Source of the DNA: Cinnamomum chago
Taxonomy: Eukaryota > Streptophyta > Magnoliopsida > Laurales > Lauraceae
Length of the DNA: 64,000 bases
Direction of reading: 5' to 3'
Assembly (NCBI GenBank): GCA_038049695.1
Contig: CP142455.1
Location: forward strand, 34,075,501 to 34,139,500
The first letter of the stretch is position 1. Every line of letters starts with the position of its first letter. Below are positions 33,201-45,489 of this stretch, piece by piece. Made by a program: the position numbers and the translations under genes. The notes beneath the pieces are model-generated. The model was given only the letters and a program-made list of their open reading frames with translations, made no database searches and was not told the origin of the DNA.

Positions 33201-36200
33201 TCAATAGACTTTGTTTATCCATAGATTTTGGCTCAAATGAACCCTTGTATATGATGGGAACTTCTCTCCTTGTTTGGGGATTAAATGTGGAAAAAAGAGG
33301 TGTTTAGATTTAATGATTCATTGAAGTTTTGATGGGAGTTTTAGTTTAGTTTGGATGTTTGTTGAAGCAAGGAAAAGCTCAATTTGTATAAGAGTTCAAG
33401 TGGAAGAGAAAGGAGGGAAAGGATGTCAAAAAAATAGCAAAATTTCGGTTGCCTCGGAGGTTTCTGCCTCCTGGCGTCCAGACGCCAGGAGACAGAGACC
33501 TGGGCGCCCTTTTCTGCTTCCGGGCGTCCAGACGCCGGGAACCTGCAGGGGGGGTAAAAATTGCCACTTTGAAACGCCTATAACTTTTGATTCCCATATC
33601 GGATTTGGAAGTTCTATATACCGTTGGAAAGCTCTTGAAACAAGGAATCCAATGGTATACTTATCTTAGTGATAAAAGATTGAAAAGTGAAGTGGATATT
33701 TGAACCAATGAAAACTAGTATGTGATTAAGAGTTTTCAACTTGATGTTGTGCATTTGAAAAGCGTAAAAGTGCATAAGGAGCCCGGAATGTCTTCAAACT
33801 CAAGGAGTACCAAGTAATGACTATAATCGACATACGGGACCCCTATTCAATTAAATAGATCTTGAAATTAATGCTTTTCCCGAAATTGTTATAGTTTATT
33901 GTTTCACCTCATTTCCAAGATTTGCATTATATGACTTGTTTTCCCGAAAACATTGAAGTTACTCTAGTAACAGTTATTTGTCCCGAAGTGCATTGCACCA
34001 CATGATATGTCAGTGTGCCCTTGAGCACCCCCGTCTTGCCCGTTTGATTATGTATCTGTACTTGGTTTACTTGCATATGTCTCGATTGTATTTGACCTAT
34101 GAGTCGGCACCACTAAGCTTGGATAACCCTATTGGTCTGATCCACCGACTTGGAGATCCCCCTCTTGTCCCGCCAGCTGCAGTTTGGATCCCGCTACCCG
34201 GTTATTACCGTGGTCTTGTCCCGATACCGCAGATTGCTACTGTGGTCCCCGATGCCCGGCTCGCTACTGTGGTCATGTATAGTATATGTATATGCATTCA
34301 TGAGATCCACTGTTTCTCCTCACCTCGAGTGACTGAGATCAGTGCCTAGTATATGTATATGTATTTATATGAGATCCCCTGTTTCTCCTCACCTCGAGTG
34401 ACTGAGATCAGGGCCTAGTTATTGCTCTATCGCTTTAGTGATAGAGGACTTAGCTTCGTGTGGTTGCCATCTTGCCAGTTCCCGATTCCTTGGTTACCCG
34501 ACACGTTTTATATTGCTTACTTGCTTTCTGATGAATGATTCGTTTCCTTTATGAAAGTTGTTATTTAAACAAGTGTTCATATTCTCCAATGTAAATTCAG
34601 TTATTATTATATTGTTTTTGTCCCTTGTACACGCACATGTTTTAAATGAATGCCGGTTGGGTGAATACCCATGCTTTTACATATGTTTCAAACGATCAAT
34701 GATCTTGCTAGATTTATATGATTACACATGTTTTAAAGGAATTCCCGAGTTGTTAAATATTCGTGCTTTGTTTTGAACGACATTTGGTTTGTCAGATATC
34801 TATGCTTATACCTGTTTTAAATGAATACCCGGACTGTTAAATATCCATGCTTTGAAATATGTTTAAAATGACACGCGTTTTGCTAGCTTCCTATGTTTAT
34901 ACCTATTTTTAAATGATACCCGATTTGTGGAATACCCATGCTTTGAAATATGTTTTAAATGACAATGTTTTGTCCGATTCCTATGTTTATACCTGTTTTA
35001 AATGATTACCCGAGTTATTTAATATCCATGCTTCGAAATATGTTTAAATGAACACTAGTTTTGACAGATTGCTTTGGTTACACCGGTTTTAAATGAACAC
35101 CCGGTTTGTTAAACATCCGTATTTCCCCATATGTTTCAAATGGACATTGGTTTTGCCAGACTGCTACGAATACCTGGTTTGTTGTATACTTATGTTTTTA
35201 CCTAAGTCTCAAATGAACGTTTGTTTTGTCAAACCATTATATTTATACATGTTTTAGACGAACACCCGATTGTCAAATATCTATGATTATAGATGATGTA
35301 AATGAACACATGTTTGATTAGATATTCATGTTTTACCCATGCTTGAAACGAATACATGTTTTGCCCGAGATCCACGATTTTGCACCCGTTTAATTATATG
35401 CAGCATTTAATCAAATAGCATGATTTATCATATGTTTTATTCTTCAGTATATTTATGATCTTTTCATCCACCTGCCAGACCGTCGTGCCTGACCCACTAC
35501 TTTTGGTACTCAGGTTCAGATTTCTTCGCCCCGAGTTGAGTGTTTTTGTTGGCTATTGAGCCATGCCTTGCAGGTTGGTTTGTCGGCTATGTCATGTAGA
35601 CATTGAGCTTGACATCGGAGCTACGTCACATTTGGGTAGTAGTTTATAGCTTATGGTTGTATGGCTTTTATTAGCCTTTTCTTGGGATTCTTAATTAATG
35701 TACATTGATAATTGTAACTTGAACATATATGGGAATGTAATATCCTGTTACTGTCAGCTCTGTATTTTATTGTGATGGTTACTCCAGTCTGATATGATTC
35801 TTGATATATTAGCTATATGCTAAAGGTTGAGTGCGACGCGGAATCCGATGGCCACGGACTTTGGGTCGTAACGCCACAAAAGCTTCCGCAAAATATTCAG
35901 AACATGTTGGAATGTGTTGTCTTCACACACGCGGATCTTGGGAGAAATATAATTTATGCTTAATCCCATTCGCGCCCCCGAGGTTTCGGTTTGGGGGCGT
36001 GACATCCTCGAAGAAGCTACCCAGCTCAAATAGTGTTGTGCATATCTCTTTGTTCACGTACCCACGCATACCAATCGGAAAGAGACGCTGCAGTAGAACA
36101 TGGCAGTCATGGCTTTTCAGACCCGCTAATCTCCCATTCTTTGAGGTCACACACCTCGAGAGGTTAGCAGCATAGCCATCTGGGTACTTGATCGATTTTA

Positions 36201-38043
36201 AATATTGATAAAAACCATCCTTCTCCTTCGGGCCTAATGTGTAGGACGCACGAGGCTTCTCTTGTGTTCCATTGCTTCTTTTTCGTAGATGCAATTCTTG
36301 CCTAATGTTCATATCTGCCAAATCCTGACGGGTGTACTCTGTGTCCTTGCTCTTTTTATCTAAGCCCACCATTGTGCAAAGAAGACTTTCACATATATTC
36401 TTCTCCACGTGCATAACATCAATATTGTGTCGAAGCTTTAGTTTCTTAAAGTACGGTAGCTCATAAAAAATGCTTTTCTTTGTCCAGTTCAAGTCTTCAG
36501 GGTCACGTGGTCTTTTTTTGTTGTTAGAGTGCTTCCCAAACCTTGTATATGGAAGCCGCTCCAATTGTGCTTGTACCTTTTCCACCGATGGCAACTCCAA
36601 TGACATCACTCGATTCTCTACCTTTCCATTAAAGTCCTTGCTACGTCGCCAAGTGTGCCGCTTAGGCAAGAAAGATCTATGGCCCGTGTAACCAATTTTC
36701 CTTCTCAACCTGACGGATAAGGAGTCTTCATTACAAGTGGGACAAGCCTTGTACCCTTTGGTACTCCACCCAGACAAGTTACCATATGCAGGGAAGTCGT
36801 TTATGGTCCACAACAAAGCCGCACGCATTTGAAACCTCTCCTTGCTAGAGGCATCATAAGTTTCGATACCATTCTCCCATAACTCCTTCAACTCATCAAT
36901 CAAGGGTCGAAGATAAACATCAATATCATTACCAGGCTGATGCGGTCCAGGAATAAGCAATGACATCATGAAGAATTGCTCCTTCATGCACATCCATGGT
37001 GGCAAGTTGTACGGCATAAGTATGACAGGCCACATACTGTAAGACGTGCTCATGTCCCCGAAAGGGTTGAACCCATCAGAGGCTAGCCCCAGCCTTATAT
37101 TACGGGTCTCCTCAGCAAAATCTGGATGTTCCTTATCAAGACCCTTCCATTCCTCACAATCGGCTGGATGCCTACCTATCCCATCATCTTTGCGTTTATC
37201 ACTGTGCCATCTCATGTGTGTGGCAGTCTTTCTGGACATGTAAAGTCTCTGCAACCTCGGTATCAACGGGAAGTACCGTAAAACCTTATGCGGTATCTTC
37301 TTTCCCTTCCCATCATTTAGCTTGTATCTGGACTCCCCGCATACCGGGCATTTTTCTAAATCTATGTTCTCCTTCCAAAACAAGGCGCAATCATTATGAC
37401 AAGCATCAATGTGCTCATATCCCAAACCCAAGTCACGCAATATCTTCTTCGCTGCATAAATTGAATCTGGAACCAAATTATCGTTTGGTAGGATTGCCTT
37501 CTGTATCTGCATCACATTGTTGAACGATTTGTTACTCCACTTTCCCTCCACCTTTTGCTCCATCATCTTAATTACAAAATCTAGCAAAGTGTTGTCTGGA
37601 GAGCAACCCGGGTATAGAGGGCGCTGAGAAGCATCCAACATTCTTTCAAAGTGACGCATTGCGTTATTATGGATAGCCTCAACGTTGTTGTAAGTTCCGA
37701 TGTAATGGTCTTCCATCATTTCTTGATATTCATCCTGATCCTCATAATCACTATCACCCCCATATTCCGATTCGACAACGTCATCCACAAGAGGTGTTAA
37801 CTCTCCGTGGTAAATCCAGGTCTTGTAGGATGCTTGCATACCCCAACGGTAAATATGAAAGTTCACAGTGTCGCAGTCATACTGGCGATTGTTCTTGCAA
37901 ACCCTACACGGGCACCAAATATTAGTAGCATCCCCAGCATTCGCCTTTGCAAATTCAATAAATGACTTCACCCCGTCACGATACTCCCAACCCATTCGCA
38001 TCGTGCGATCTTCGCTATCCAGTGTCATCCAAGTCTTGTCCAT
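30276..38043 (-). CDS. TNP2-type CACTA-2 transposase, coding region split by a solo LTR
   Basis: The long first coding block (38043 to 36005) starts MDKTWMTLDSEDRTMRMGWE and carries the transposase-associated domain (CPCRVCKNN), the Transposase_21 region (CPVCGESRYKL, LASDGFNPFG, GPHQPGNDIDVYLRPLIDEL, PTCNEDSL), the HNIDVMHVEKNICESLLCTM motif and the start of DUF4218. A 4.1-kb solo LTR lies inside DUF4218, after which the frame resumes with CSKTLKCIHVEELENKIVLI (31.9 kb). Exons with ARPEGSIAEAYIAKESVNF and NMAHWFVLYN and a DUF4216 exon (VVLFKCEWYN, FVLPNQVNQVFYVND) lead to the stop at 30276. A one-base slip in a T-run near 31.8 kb appears to disturb the exon after the LTR. The first 680 residues are uninterrupted, so the gene was intact until recently. 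Confidence 0.88.
33473..33536. repeat. LTR-B copy 1 palindrome pair
   Basis: The 14-mer GGCGTCCAGACGCC, an inverted repeat around CA, occurs twice (33473-33486 and 33523-33536); the first is extended to 11-bp arms. In LTR-B copy 2 the corresponding place holds unrelated palindromes. Confidence 0.8.
34620..35400. repeat. ~90-bp tandem array within LTR-B copy 1
   Basis: The phrase ACCTGTTTTAAATGAATACC recurs with variation at about 34726, 34811, 34901, 34991 and 35080, alternating with CATGCTTTGAAATATGTTT. Units are diverged. The other LTR-B copy has at most a trace of this array, which accounts for much of the length difference. Confidence 0.75.
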
Positions 38044-39950
38044 ATCTTAAAATTGAATAATCAATAAGTTAATCACATTACTCAAAAGAGAATAGACAAA
38101 AAAATGTGCATATGATTATGAATACAATCAATCACATGATGACCTTGAATGCTTTGAGTTGGAATACAGTCAATCACATGATGACTTTGATAATATGTTC
38201 CACTACCCATGATCTTATGTTTTGCATGCATCTAGTTTGGAACCTACATCCAAGTTTCATCATAAAAAGAAATAAAAAAATGGTATGGGAAGCACATTGG
38301 GAATGGGTTCTGGCAACCCATTGCCAATTCGGTTTAGGACTGCACTAATTGATGAATGGTAGTCATACACTTAAAGGAGTGATTTTTATTCAATCATCAC
38401 ATGATGAATCCCATTTGAAGCCATATGCTAATTTATGATGAGTCCCATTTGAAGCCATATGCTAATTTATTGGATTTGGCTACTTTTTATGCTTTTTCTG
38501 GTTTTGACTTTAGAGTTAGGGTATTTGTGTGTGTGTGTGTGTTTTTTTTTTTTTTAATATTTGTATGCTGATGTAGTATAGCATCTTTTTTTTTATTGTC
38601 TTCTTCACACTACCAACAGAATCCACTCCTTCAAATAGAAAACACATCAGGCCACTCCCCCAAAATTTATTAATTTAGTTTTTTTTAAGATGGCTGCAAA
38701 CCGCAAATAGCAACAGAAATGGAGGGGCAAATGACACCAAATAAATTGACGCCCTATTGGTGTGGAACAGGGATTGATGCAGGGCAGGTAGGAAAAACAG
38801 CTATTGGCATTTTATTATACACAGAAAATAATTTCCTTCTTACAAAGCAAACACATCATACGTCAAAACTCAAAAGTGCATGATTGTAAATCTCCAGCAA
38901 ATAGCTCATCCTTATTAAATAGAAGAAAAGGTAAACTAGTGCAGGAGTGAACATGCAAGGTCAACAAACCAACATAAAATAAACACTAGCTTCACTAGTA
39001 GATGATATCTTCAGAGAATCTGTTTAAAGCACATGTTGGACTCCTTCAAACAAAAGAGACATCGACAAACATATCTGTTGAAATAGATTGGTCAGGACAT
39101 GGACAAACATATCCGTTGATATAGATGATCTAGTGTTACAATCTAGTACATCAGAATCAAAACGTAAGATGCAAATTTCCTTCCTTTTCTAAGTAATGAA
39201 GAATACATGCAAAAGGGAGATACAAATAATCACCACTTTTGAAGCATAGACAAAAGTATAATGTAACAGTAAAACAAAAGAGGTAAAAACTGAAGTTTTC
39301 ACACAAAACTGTTATATACTTGACACCGTCATAAACAAAAAATGGACTCCTTCACTGAGTGCATGAGTCTTACTTTAATAAGCCACTCCTTCATCCAATT
39401 GTGTGACTCATTCAATTATAAATGTGAAGAAGCAAACATTATCAACTGGGAACAGCAACTTGACAGAGCTCTATAACCAACAAAATTTCAGCAGAAATAA
39501 TTAACCCAGTGTATTAAAAACAAAAGGAGAAGAACTGATGGATAAACTAAAATTTCAGGAGATTTTATGTCCTGCATATTGAAAAAATTAACAAAGAAAC
39601 TGAGTACTGAACTGAAATCAATAGAATTAGCCATACTGAGACAGAAATAATAAAACCCAATCACACCCACTAAGCAAAATGCCAGAAAACAAAAACCCAT
39701 TTTACGAAATTAGCAGAGAATCTGATGAAGATAGAAATAACATCAATAAAATCAATGACACCCACGCCATGTAAATAGCTAAAACGAGATAAGCAAATTG
39801 AAATCGAGAAATTCAGTCAAACCCAGATTACAGAAGCTGCAATAATGCAAGCAACAGTCCTGAAATCACCAAACCCAAATCATACTCAACTGTAAAGATA
39901 GCAATAATCGGCAAGAAATTGTATAAAAAAACCATGAGAGAGGAGATCAA
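38044..39950. other. Upstream non-coding region of the CACTA-2 transposase
   Basis: AT-rich, with a duplicated stretch near 38.10-38.20 kb (AATACAATCAATCACATGATGA-like) and another near 38.40-38.47 kb. No coding exon is recognised. It probably includes a 5' leader intron of the minus-strand transposase transcript. Confidence 0.4.
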
Positions 39951-40345
39951 TGGTCAAAATCCAATCCAACCCAATAATTGAAAACAGTAGACGATGAGAA
40001 GAAAAACCGACCTGAAGCAAAAGAATAAACGAGCAAGAAACGCCTCTGAAAACGCAGAAAAGGCGACCCCAGATCGAAGAGTCAATTGGACTTTCCAGAG
40101 GTGTTTGTGAAGTAGGGAAGAAGGATAATGGAAGAGATACAACAACAGAAGAGGAAGATGAAGGAGAAGGAACTAGGTTCCCACACCTGGGTCTCGATCA
40201 CCACACCCATTACAGAGAAAAATGGATGGAGAGATCAAAATACAAAACCCTAGAAAAAGAAGAGATCCAGATGAGAATCGATGGGAAAGATGTTTGGGAG
40301 TTGAATCCGATATGCATGAAGGCCCATTTTCCTTCTTCTATTTAC
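39950..40345 (-). promoter_or_regulatory. Possible 5' leader/first exon of the transposase transcript
   Basis: Read on the minus strand, the segment has the look of a plant 5' leader: CT-rich with CTAGGGTTTTGT, CTTCCATTATCC and TTCTTCCCTACTTC, ending GCTTCAG followed by GTCGGTTTTTC, a plausible donor. It lies 2 kb upstream of the transposase start codon on the same strand. No clear TATA box was identified. It may be captured from a host promoter. Confidence 0.3.
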
Positions 40346-40750
40346 CAATACAATAACAACACAAAGAAATCAACTAGAGGGTTGCTAGGCGGGAGGGTTG
40401 CCTGCTGGCAGAGGTGGGCGGGTGGATGCAGGGGCGGTGGGAGAATAGGGAGGACTGGACAGCATAAAGAGAGATGGAAAGGGAGAGATCATACCTTTGC
40501 TTGCTGTACTTGCAAGAAGAAGATGATTCCGAAGAAAGGTTTGCCTTTCTTTTGCTGCAGTTACAGACAACCGGGTTCACTTTGCTGCAGTTGCAAGAAG
40601 AAGACGATGGAGAAAGAGGAGTTCTCTTGCTGCAGTTGCAAGAAGAAGCCGAGTCCGAAGGACGATTTGGCTTGCAGGAATTGCGAGAAGGAGAAACGAG
40701 AAGAAGAAATTCTGACGGGTTTAGAAACAGGGTATAGGGGTTTGGCGTGA
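40226..40750 (+). CDS. Hypothetical Cys/Lys-rich repeat ORF (doubtful)
   Basis: A 174-codon open frame whose second half is built on repeats of a TTGCTGCAGTTGCAAGAAGA-type unit (about 40.50, 40.55, 40.58, 40.63 and 40.67 kb), giving CCTCKKK, CCSYRQ, CCSCKKK, CCSCKKK and CRNCEKE. I recognise no family. It runs antisense to the putative leader of the transposase, so it may be a chance frame through a minisatellite. Confidence 0.25.
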   Translation: MERSKYKTLEKEEIQMRIDGKDVWELNPICMKAHFPSSIYQYNNNTKKSTRGLLGGRVACWQRWAGGCRGGGRIGRTGQHKERWKGRDHTFACCTCKKKMIPKKGLPFFCCSYRQPGSLCCSCKKKTMEKEEFSCCSCKKKPSPKDDLACRNCEKEKREEEILTGLETGYRGLA

Positions 40751-41164
40751 GTCTTTTATAATGCTGGAAGTTTTAGCGGGAGATCTAATGGCCCATCAAA
40801 AATTAGGTTTAGTTCACCCAATAAAATACTACCCGCTAAAAATATATCTTTAGCCTCAAAAGCATAGGCCGGCACAAAAAAGTTAGACACTATAAACTAA
40901 AATTTTTTAATTTCCACCAAAATCTCATTTTGAGATTATCTTATTGTACGATTGAACAAAAAAAAAAGTTAATAAAACAACAGTTTTTTAGCCATGGTTT
41001 TCTGTTTGGTCAATCTTACAGTGGTTCCAACTCAATTCTAACAAAAAATTGGGATACCCATAATTAAATGTATATGAACTTTTTGAACGACTCTGATTAT
41101 CCATATATGGGTACGAGTGAGACCCATTCAAAAAAGTTCCCACCATACTCCGCTAAAATCTTAA

Positions 41165-41668
41165 GGGCACGTTTGTGTACATGTAATTTTCGTGGAAATT
41201 GGAAATTGCCACATCAGCAAAATCCATGGGTTTCAAATTTTTTAGAAAAGTTTTTCCGCGGAAGTCAAAATTTTATGTTTGGTGCAAAAAGATTTTCCTT
41301 GATGAATTAGTACTAATGTTGTTTGGTGCAACTATGGATTTCTTTAGTGAAAACCATTTTTTTGTGAAAACTATTGGGTGGGTAGGTTGGTATGTGTGTG
41401 GGGTGGGTGGGGTTGGGAGGGGAAGAGGAAGAAAGAGGGTGGTTGGGTGGAGTGAGGGTGAGAGAGAGGAAATTGGGGGGTCGGTTTTTCGTGGAAATGG
41501 ACTTGCCATACTCCCCCATAGGAAGTCTATTTCCATGGTTAGGAAGGAAAAAGCTGACGTGGCGAAAAAGCATTTCTGCAGAAAACTGCCGCACAAAACA
41601 CATGAAAAAGAAGTTTTCCGCAGAAAACTACAACCTTTTCCGCGGAAATGGGCTACACAAACATGCCC
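41165..41668. mobile_element. Tourist-like (PIF/Harbinger) MITE, 504 bp
   Basis: The ends GGGCACGTTTGTGTA and TACACAAACATGCCC are inverted repeats flanked by TAA on both sides (41162-41164 and 41669-41671), the 3-bp target of PIF/Harbinger elements. TTCCGCGGAA motifs occur near each end. Several open frames across it are artefacts. Confidence 0.75.
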
Positions 41669-43690
41669 TAAGAGTTCACTCAATCAAACCCTAATTTTCA
41701 TAATCTAATTTATTAAACTAATAACTTTATTATCATTGTTCCTAACTTTTACAACATCTCTCAAATCACTAACAACTACTTCATACAATCACTAAAAACC
41801 ATAATAACAAGCATAAATATATATATCCTTGCCTTATTTGAAGCTTGGTCTTTGTTTAGCTTAGCTTAAGAATGGAATTCCTCCACTTGAACCTTAATTT
41901 CCAAGAAAACTCTAAGGAAATGATGTAGCAAAGGAAGAAGATGGCTTCCTCTTCACTTGTTTTACCTCAATTCACACTTGATGACCAGAAGAATGGAAGA
42001 AAGAAGAGAAACGGATGGAGAAAGGGGTTGCCTAGGGTTTGAATGAAATGGATGAACTCAAATGAGTTCATCTTATCATATATAAGGGTTGAATTTTACA
42101 TTTAAGTCCACTACTCTTTCTGAATTCCAATTTAAGTCAAATGACGTTCCATTTGATCCGTTTCTCGTCGTACAACTTCGAGTTCAGCATGAAAGTTATC
42201 GTACTCGTCGAGATACGCATGTTGGTATCAAGAGTTTTCGTATTCGACAAAATACGTATAGATTCGTATTTCCGAAAAAGTCCTTGGTTTGGCTTGTTTG
42301 AAGTTCATTTCCATTCAATTCATTTCTTAATCTTATTTACTATTTCATTAAGCCTAAGTTCCTCATGTTTAGGCTAATTTCAATTTCATTTAGTCATTAG
42401 TTCAATTAAACAGGCTTAATTAGCCTTAATCTCAATTAATTAGAGTTAATCGTGATTAACTCGGGACGGAGCCTAACATCTTCACGAGTTGTTTTCGTAA
42501 TTAATTTGTCTTGTCTATTGTTAATATTGATTTGGATTTTGGTTGGGTCAGCAATGGCATCTGTATAGTGTATATTATAAAATACATCAATTGTTCATGT
42601 TCAATTGAAAACTAATTATGTGTGCATATCGGCATAATTTTATCAGTCTTTTAAGGTAGTCATTATTTCCCTCCCTCTCCCCCTCTCTCTATTTCTCTCT
42701 CTCTTTACCGATTTATATTTGTTTATACTTACAGAATTTTTTTTTTCCATTCTCTTGCTCTATCTGCCTGTGTCCCTGTTAAGCATGACTCTGTTATACT
42801 GAAAAGAACTTGTCCATATACTGTCTTGGCTGGAACCCCATAGCACATTGGTTACCTTATTCTCATGGTAGCAGATATGTAGCCCTGCAATTCAAAGTCC
42901 AAAATAGTTGTTAATGACACCCACAAAATCTGGATAGTCCTGGCCCTGCTAGAAGAAAACATGTGAATCTCATTGAGAGAGAGAGAGAGAGAGTGTGTGT
43001 GTCTGGCCTGCTAGAAGAAAACATGTGAATCTCATTGAGAGAGAGGGAGGGAGAAACTTACTTGGTTGGATTTTCAAAGCTGCATAAGATTAAAGCAATG
43101 GAACATGTGAACCAACTTAATTGTGTGGCCCATCTCATGTCAATCAATGGGGTATGCAGAGATTGGAAGATATCATTCAAATTTCAAACTAGGATGGATC
43201 CATATGGGTATGATCTGAACACCTTAACATTTGAAAGTTTAACCCAGCCAATCGGGTTACCCCATTAGGTCATGGGATCGAGATTTGGCATCGGCAATGT
43301 GGTGACAAAAATAAAAAATCATGAATGGCGTGCATCCACATAGGTCCCACAAGGGGCTGAGATTTTTTCCTCATAGGAAACGTGAGGGGTGTTTCTTGGA
43401 TGAAAATTGCCAAATATATACATATGTATATTGTAAGTATATGCTATAAGATATATGAGCTTGAGTTGAGATTTAGCTTATTATGCCATGTCATGCAGAG
43501 CATCTCTAAGCTTGGCTTGATTTCTAATAAAGAATGAGCACTTGAGCTTGGTTAAGTCTATCGGCTCACCTAGGCTGGATTAGTGTTCAACCAAAGCTCA
43601 ATCTCAGCTTGTTTACATCCTTGCCTGCATTTCTACTTTGCACTTGTACTTCTCCCATGTTTAACAATGATTTTAATTTTATTTTATGAT
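41669..43690. other. No gene seen; LTR-like and simple-repeat sequence
   Basis: The part at 42.06-42.48 kb (CGTTTCTCGTCGTACAACTT, repeated TTAATT/AATTAG blocks) resembles LTR debris but lacks ends. Short (GA)n and (GT)n runs lie at 42.98-43.00 kb, and the segment around GGCCTGCTAGAAGAAAACATGTGAATC is duplicated in tandem (about 42.94-43.04 kb). Confidence 0.4.
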
Positions 43691-43709
43691 TCGAGAATAT
43701 GCATGATAG

Positions 43710-43925
43710 GAGGCAAAAAGTAGCAACAGTATTACTCAAAGCCTGTGATCTACTCTCTCTTCACTGGGGTTTTGACTACCTCGCACTACGGGCTTATGAA
43801 GATGATTCGGCTGCACGCAAATTGTATTTAGCGGCAGGCAACAAAGTTGTCTCATGGGATCCCAATTGGATGACTACTTGGATAGGAAGAAAGAGACGTG
43901 TTCTAATGATCAAACAGTCTAGCCT
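43710..43925 (+). pseudogene. GCN5-related N-acetyltransferase (GNAT) exon fragment
   Basis: After an AG at 43709 the exon reads RRQKVATVLLKACDLLSLHW, then GFDYLALRAYEDDSAARKLY and LAAGNKVVSWDPNWMTTWIG with RKRRVLMIKQ. This is the acetyl-CoA-binding and C-terminal part of a plastid-type plant GNAT; the (Q/R)xxGxA-type loop is RRQKVA. The N-terminal half is missing. The sequence stays open well past the usual end. It is part of the host cargo of CACTA-2 and lies on the plus strand like the other pieces. Confidence 0.8.
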
Positions 43926-44649
43926 CAGTGAGTTGTATTTCCACCTGCGGAGTTTTTGCATTCTTCCTTACCACAAAATTTTCATGCCAAACTATTTCAT
44001 TGGTAGAAAGTTAAGAAAAATTAGTTCCAAAGTTTCATTTACTGTCCAAAATTCTGTTCATGGGAATCCTCCATTTGGCAAGAAATGTTGTTAATGATAA
44101 CTCAAGGAAAAGAAGTGAAGAACCCTGTTGGTTTTCCCTTCGTCTAATTTCATTTTCTCGATTTATGTTTGTGCATTTGCAAGTTCATTTGCTAGACCTT
44201 AGAGCCGGTTGAAGGTCATAATAAAGAGTAAGAGTTGGATAAAGCATATGGAGAAGCATCACATGAAGGAAACCAAAATAACCAGAACATAAGGAGCAAA
44301 ATTAGAAGAAGCAAACTTGGGGCACATGACATTTTAATTGACAAGATAATGGTTACTTGTTAGCCTAACACAAACAATAAATTATTGATTGCTTACAGAT
44401 TGAAAGTAAATATAAGAAGTGCTGAATGCAACAAAAGTAAGCATAGAACTCTCCTTGAAATTGTAAAACTTATGTAGAGAACAGATCAATAGTCCCTGTT
44501 TTTGTTGCTGGCCTGAACCTATATTTTAAAATAGAAAATGAAAGATAAAGCAGTTCGAGGATAGGACTTAATTCTCCTTGACAATTGTTTGACTTGTGTT
44601 TGGATCCATGTGGTATACATGGTACCATGTGAAAGCAAATTGGCACTAA

Positions 44650-44680
44650 GGGCATGTTTGTGTAACCAGAAAATGGACTT
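44650..44680 (+). mobile_element. Half of a Tourist-like MITE
   Basis: TAAGGGCATGTTTGTGTAAC at 44648-44667 repeats the terminal sequence of the 41.2-kb MITE, including TAA, but no matching second end was found nearby. Confidence 0.35.
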
Positions 44681-44767
44681 TCCCTCTGTTTTGTGAAGAT
44701 TAAATCTGCAGAAAACGAAAATCCAACAAGTCATTTTTCTACTCAAATGGCACTAGGAAGCCCACGT

Positions 44768-44769
<2 letters not shown>

Positions 44770-44806
<37 letters not shown>
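44770..44806. repeat. (CT)n microsatellite
   Basis: About 18 uninterrupted CT units. The surrounding 44.1-45.5 kb shows no gene. Confidence 0.95.
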
Positions 44807-44808
<2 letters not shown>

Positions 44809-45489
44809 TTCAACAGCACAAGGTACTTTCTCTACCACTTCATGCTTCTAAAACATCTCTAAGAAAGTTTAGGACAGTTGCACTTGAATGAATTTACTCA
44901 GTGACAGGAGTCCATACTTCAATGGGGACTCATAAATTGAGAAATATTTATTGAGTTCTGAGTTTTCTAATGATAGTTCTTTCTTCCATTCTCTATATTA
45001 CCCTGATGAAATTACTGCATTGTTTTTTTTTTTTTTTTAAATCAAAACTTATGGATTCACTAACCATTCAAAAAACAAATTATGAATCCTTTTACTTGTG
45101 ATTTTCTTGAAGATCCCATTAGCTCTTCTTTTTCTTTTTCTTTTTTAATATCAGTGAAGTACTCACATGCCAAAACACAAGATCAACAAAAATAAAAGGT
45201 CGATATAGTATTATAACATATGCACAGAACTAAAATTACATAATGTGATCAACTAAAGGAATTTCCCCATCAGTCCCTTGCTCAGACATTTTGCTAGCCA
45301 ACCTCTCTACATGCTTAAACAGCACTTGAAAGGAAGAAGACAAAGTTTTGATTTTGAGAAGGAAAAGAAAAAAGTAAATGGAGCTTCCATGGCCTGCAAC
45401 AGAAAAAATCCAAGAAACAACATTAGAAAAACCTCTCTCCACTTCAATGAAATGAAGAAGAAAACAAACAAAGAGCTTATAAAATGGCC

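Larger units (their letters stand above)
31903..36004. mobile_element. LTR-B solo LTR, copy 1, inside the CACTA-2 transposase gene
   Basis: A 4.1-kb unit with TG...CA ends (TGTGAGAACCCGACC... to GGGGGCGTGACA) flanked by TCCTC on both sides (31898-31902 and 36005-36009). No interior or second LTR is present, so it is a solo LTR with intact target duplication. It shares long blocks with 60685-63662. It contains a hypervariable palindrome block (about 33.36-33.75 kb) and a tandem array of about 90-bp units (34.6-35.4 kb). Orientation is uncertain: the minus-strand start TGTCACGCCCCC is also typical of plant Ty3-type LTRs. Confidence 0.9.

Noticed and set aside
37868-38050. Plus-strand open frames across 35.8-38.0 kb
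   Set aside because: Shadows of the long minus-strand transposase coding block.
41199-41708. A 169-codon plus frame and a 136-codon minus frame
   Set aside because: Both overlap the Tourist-like MITE and depend on its G-rich and C-rich stretches; no family resemblance.
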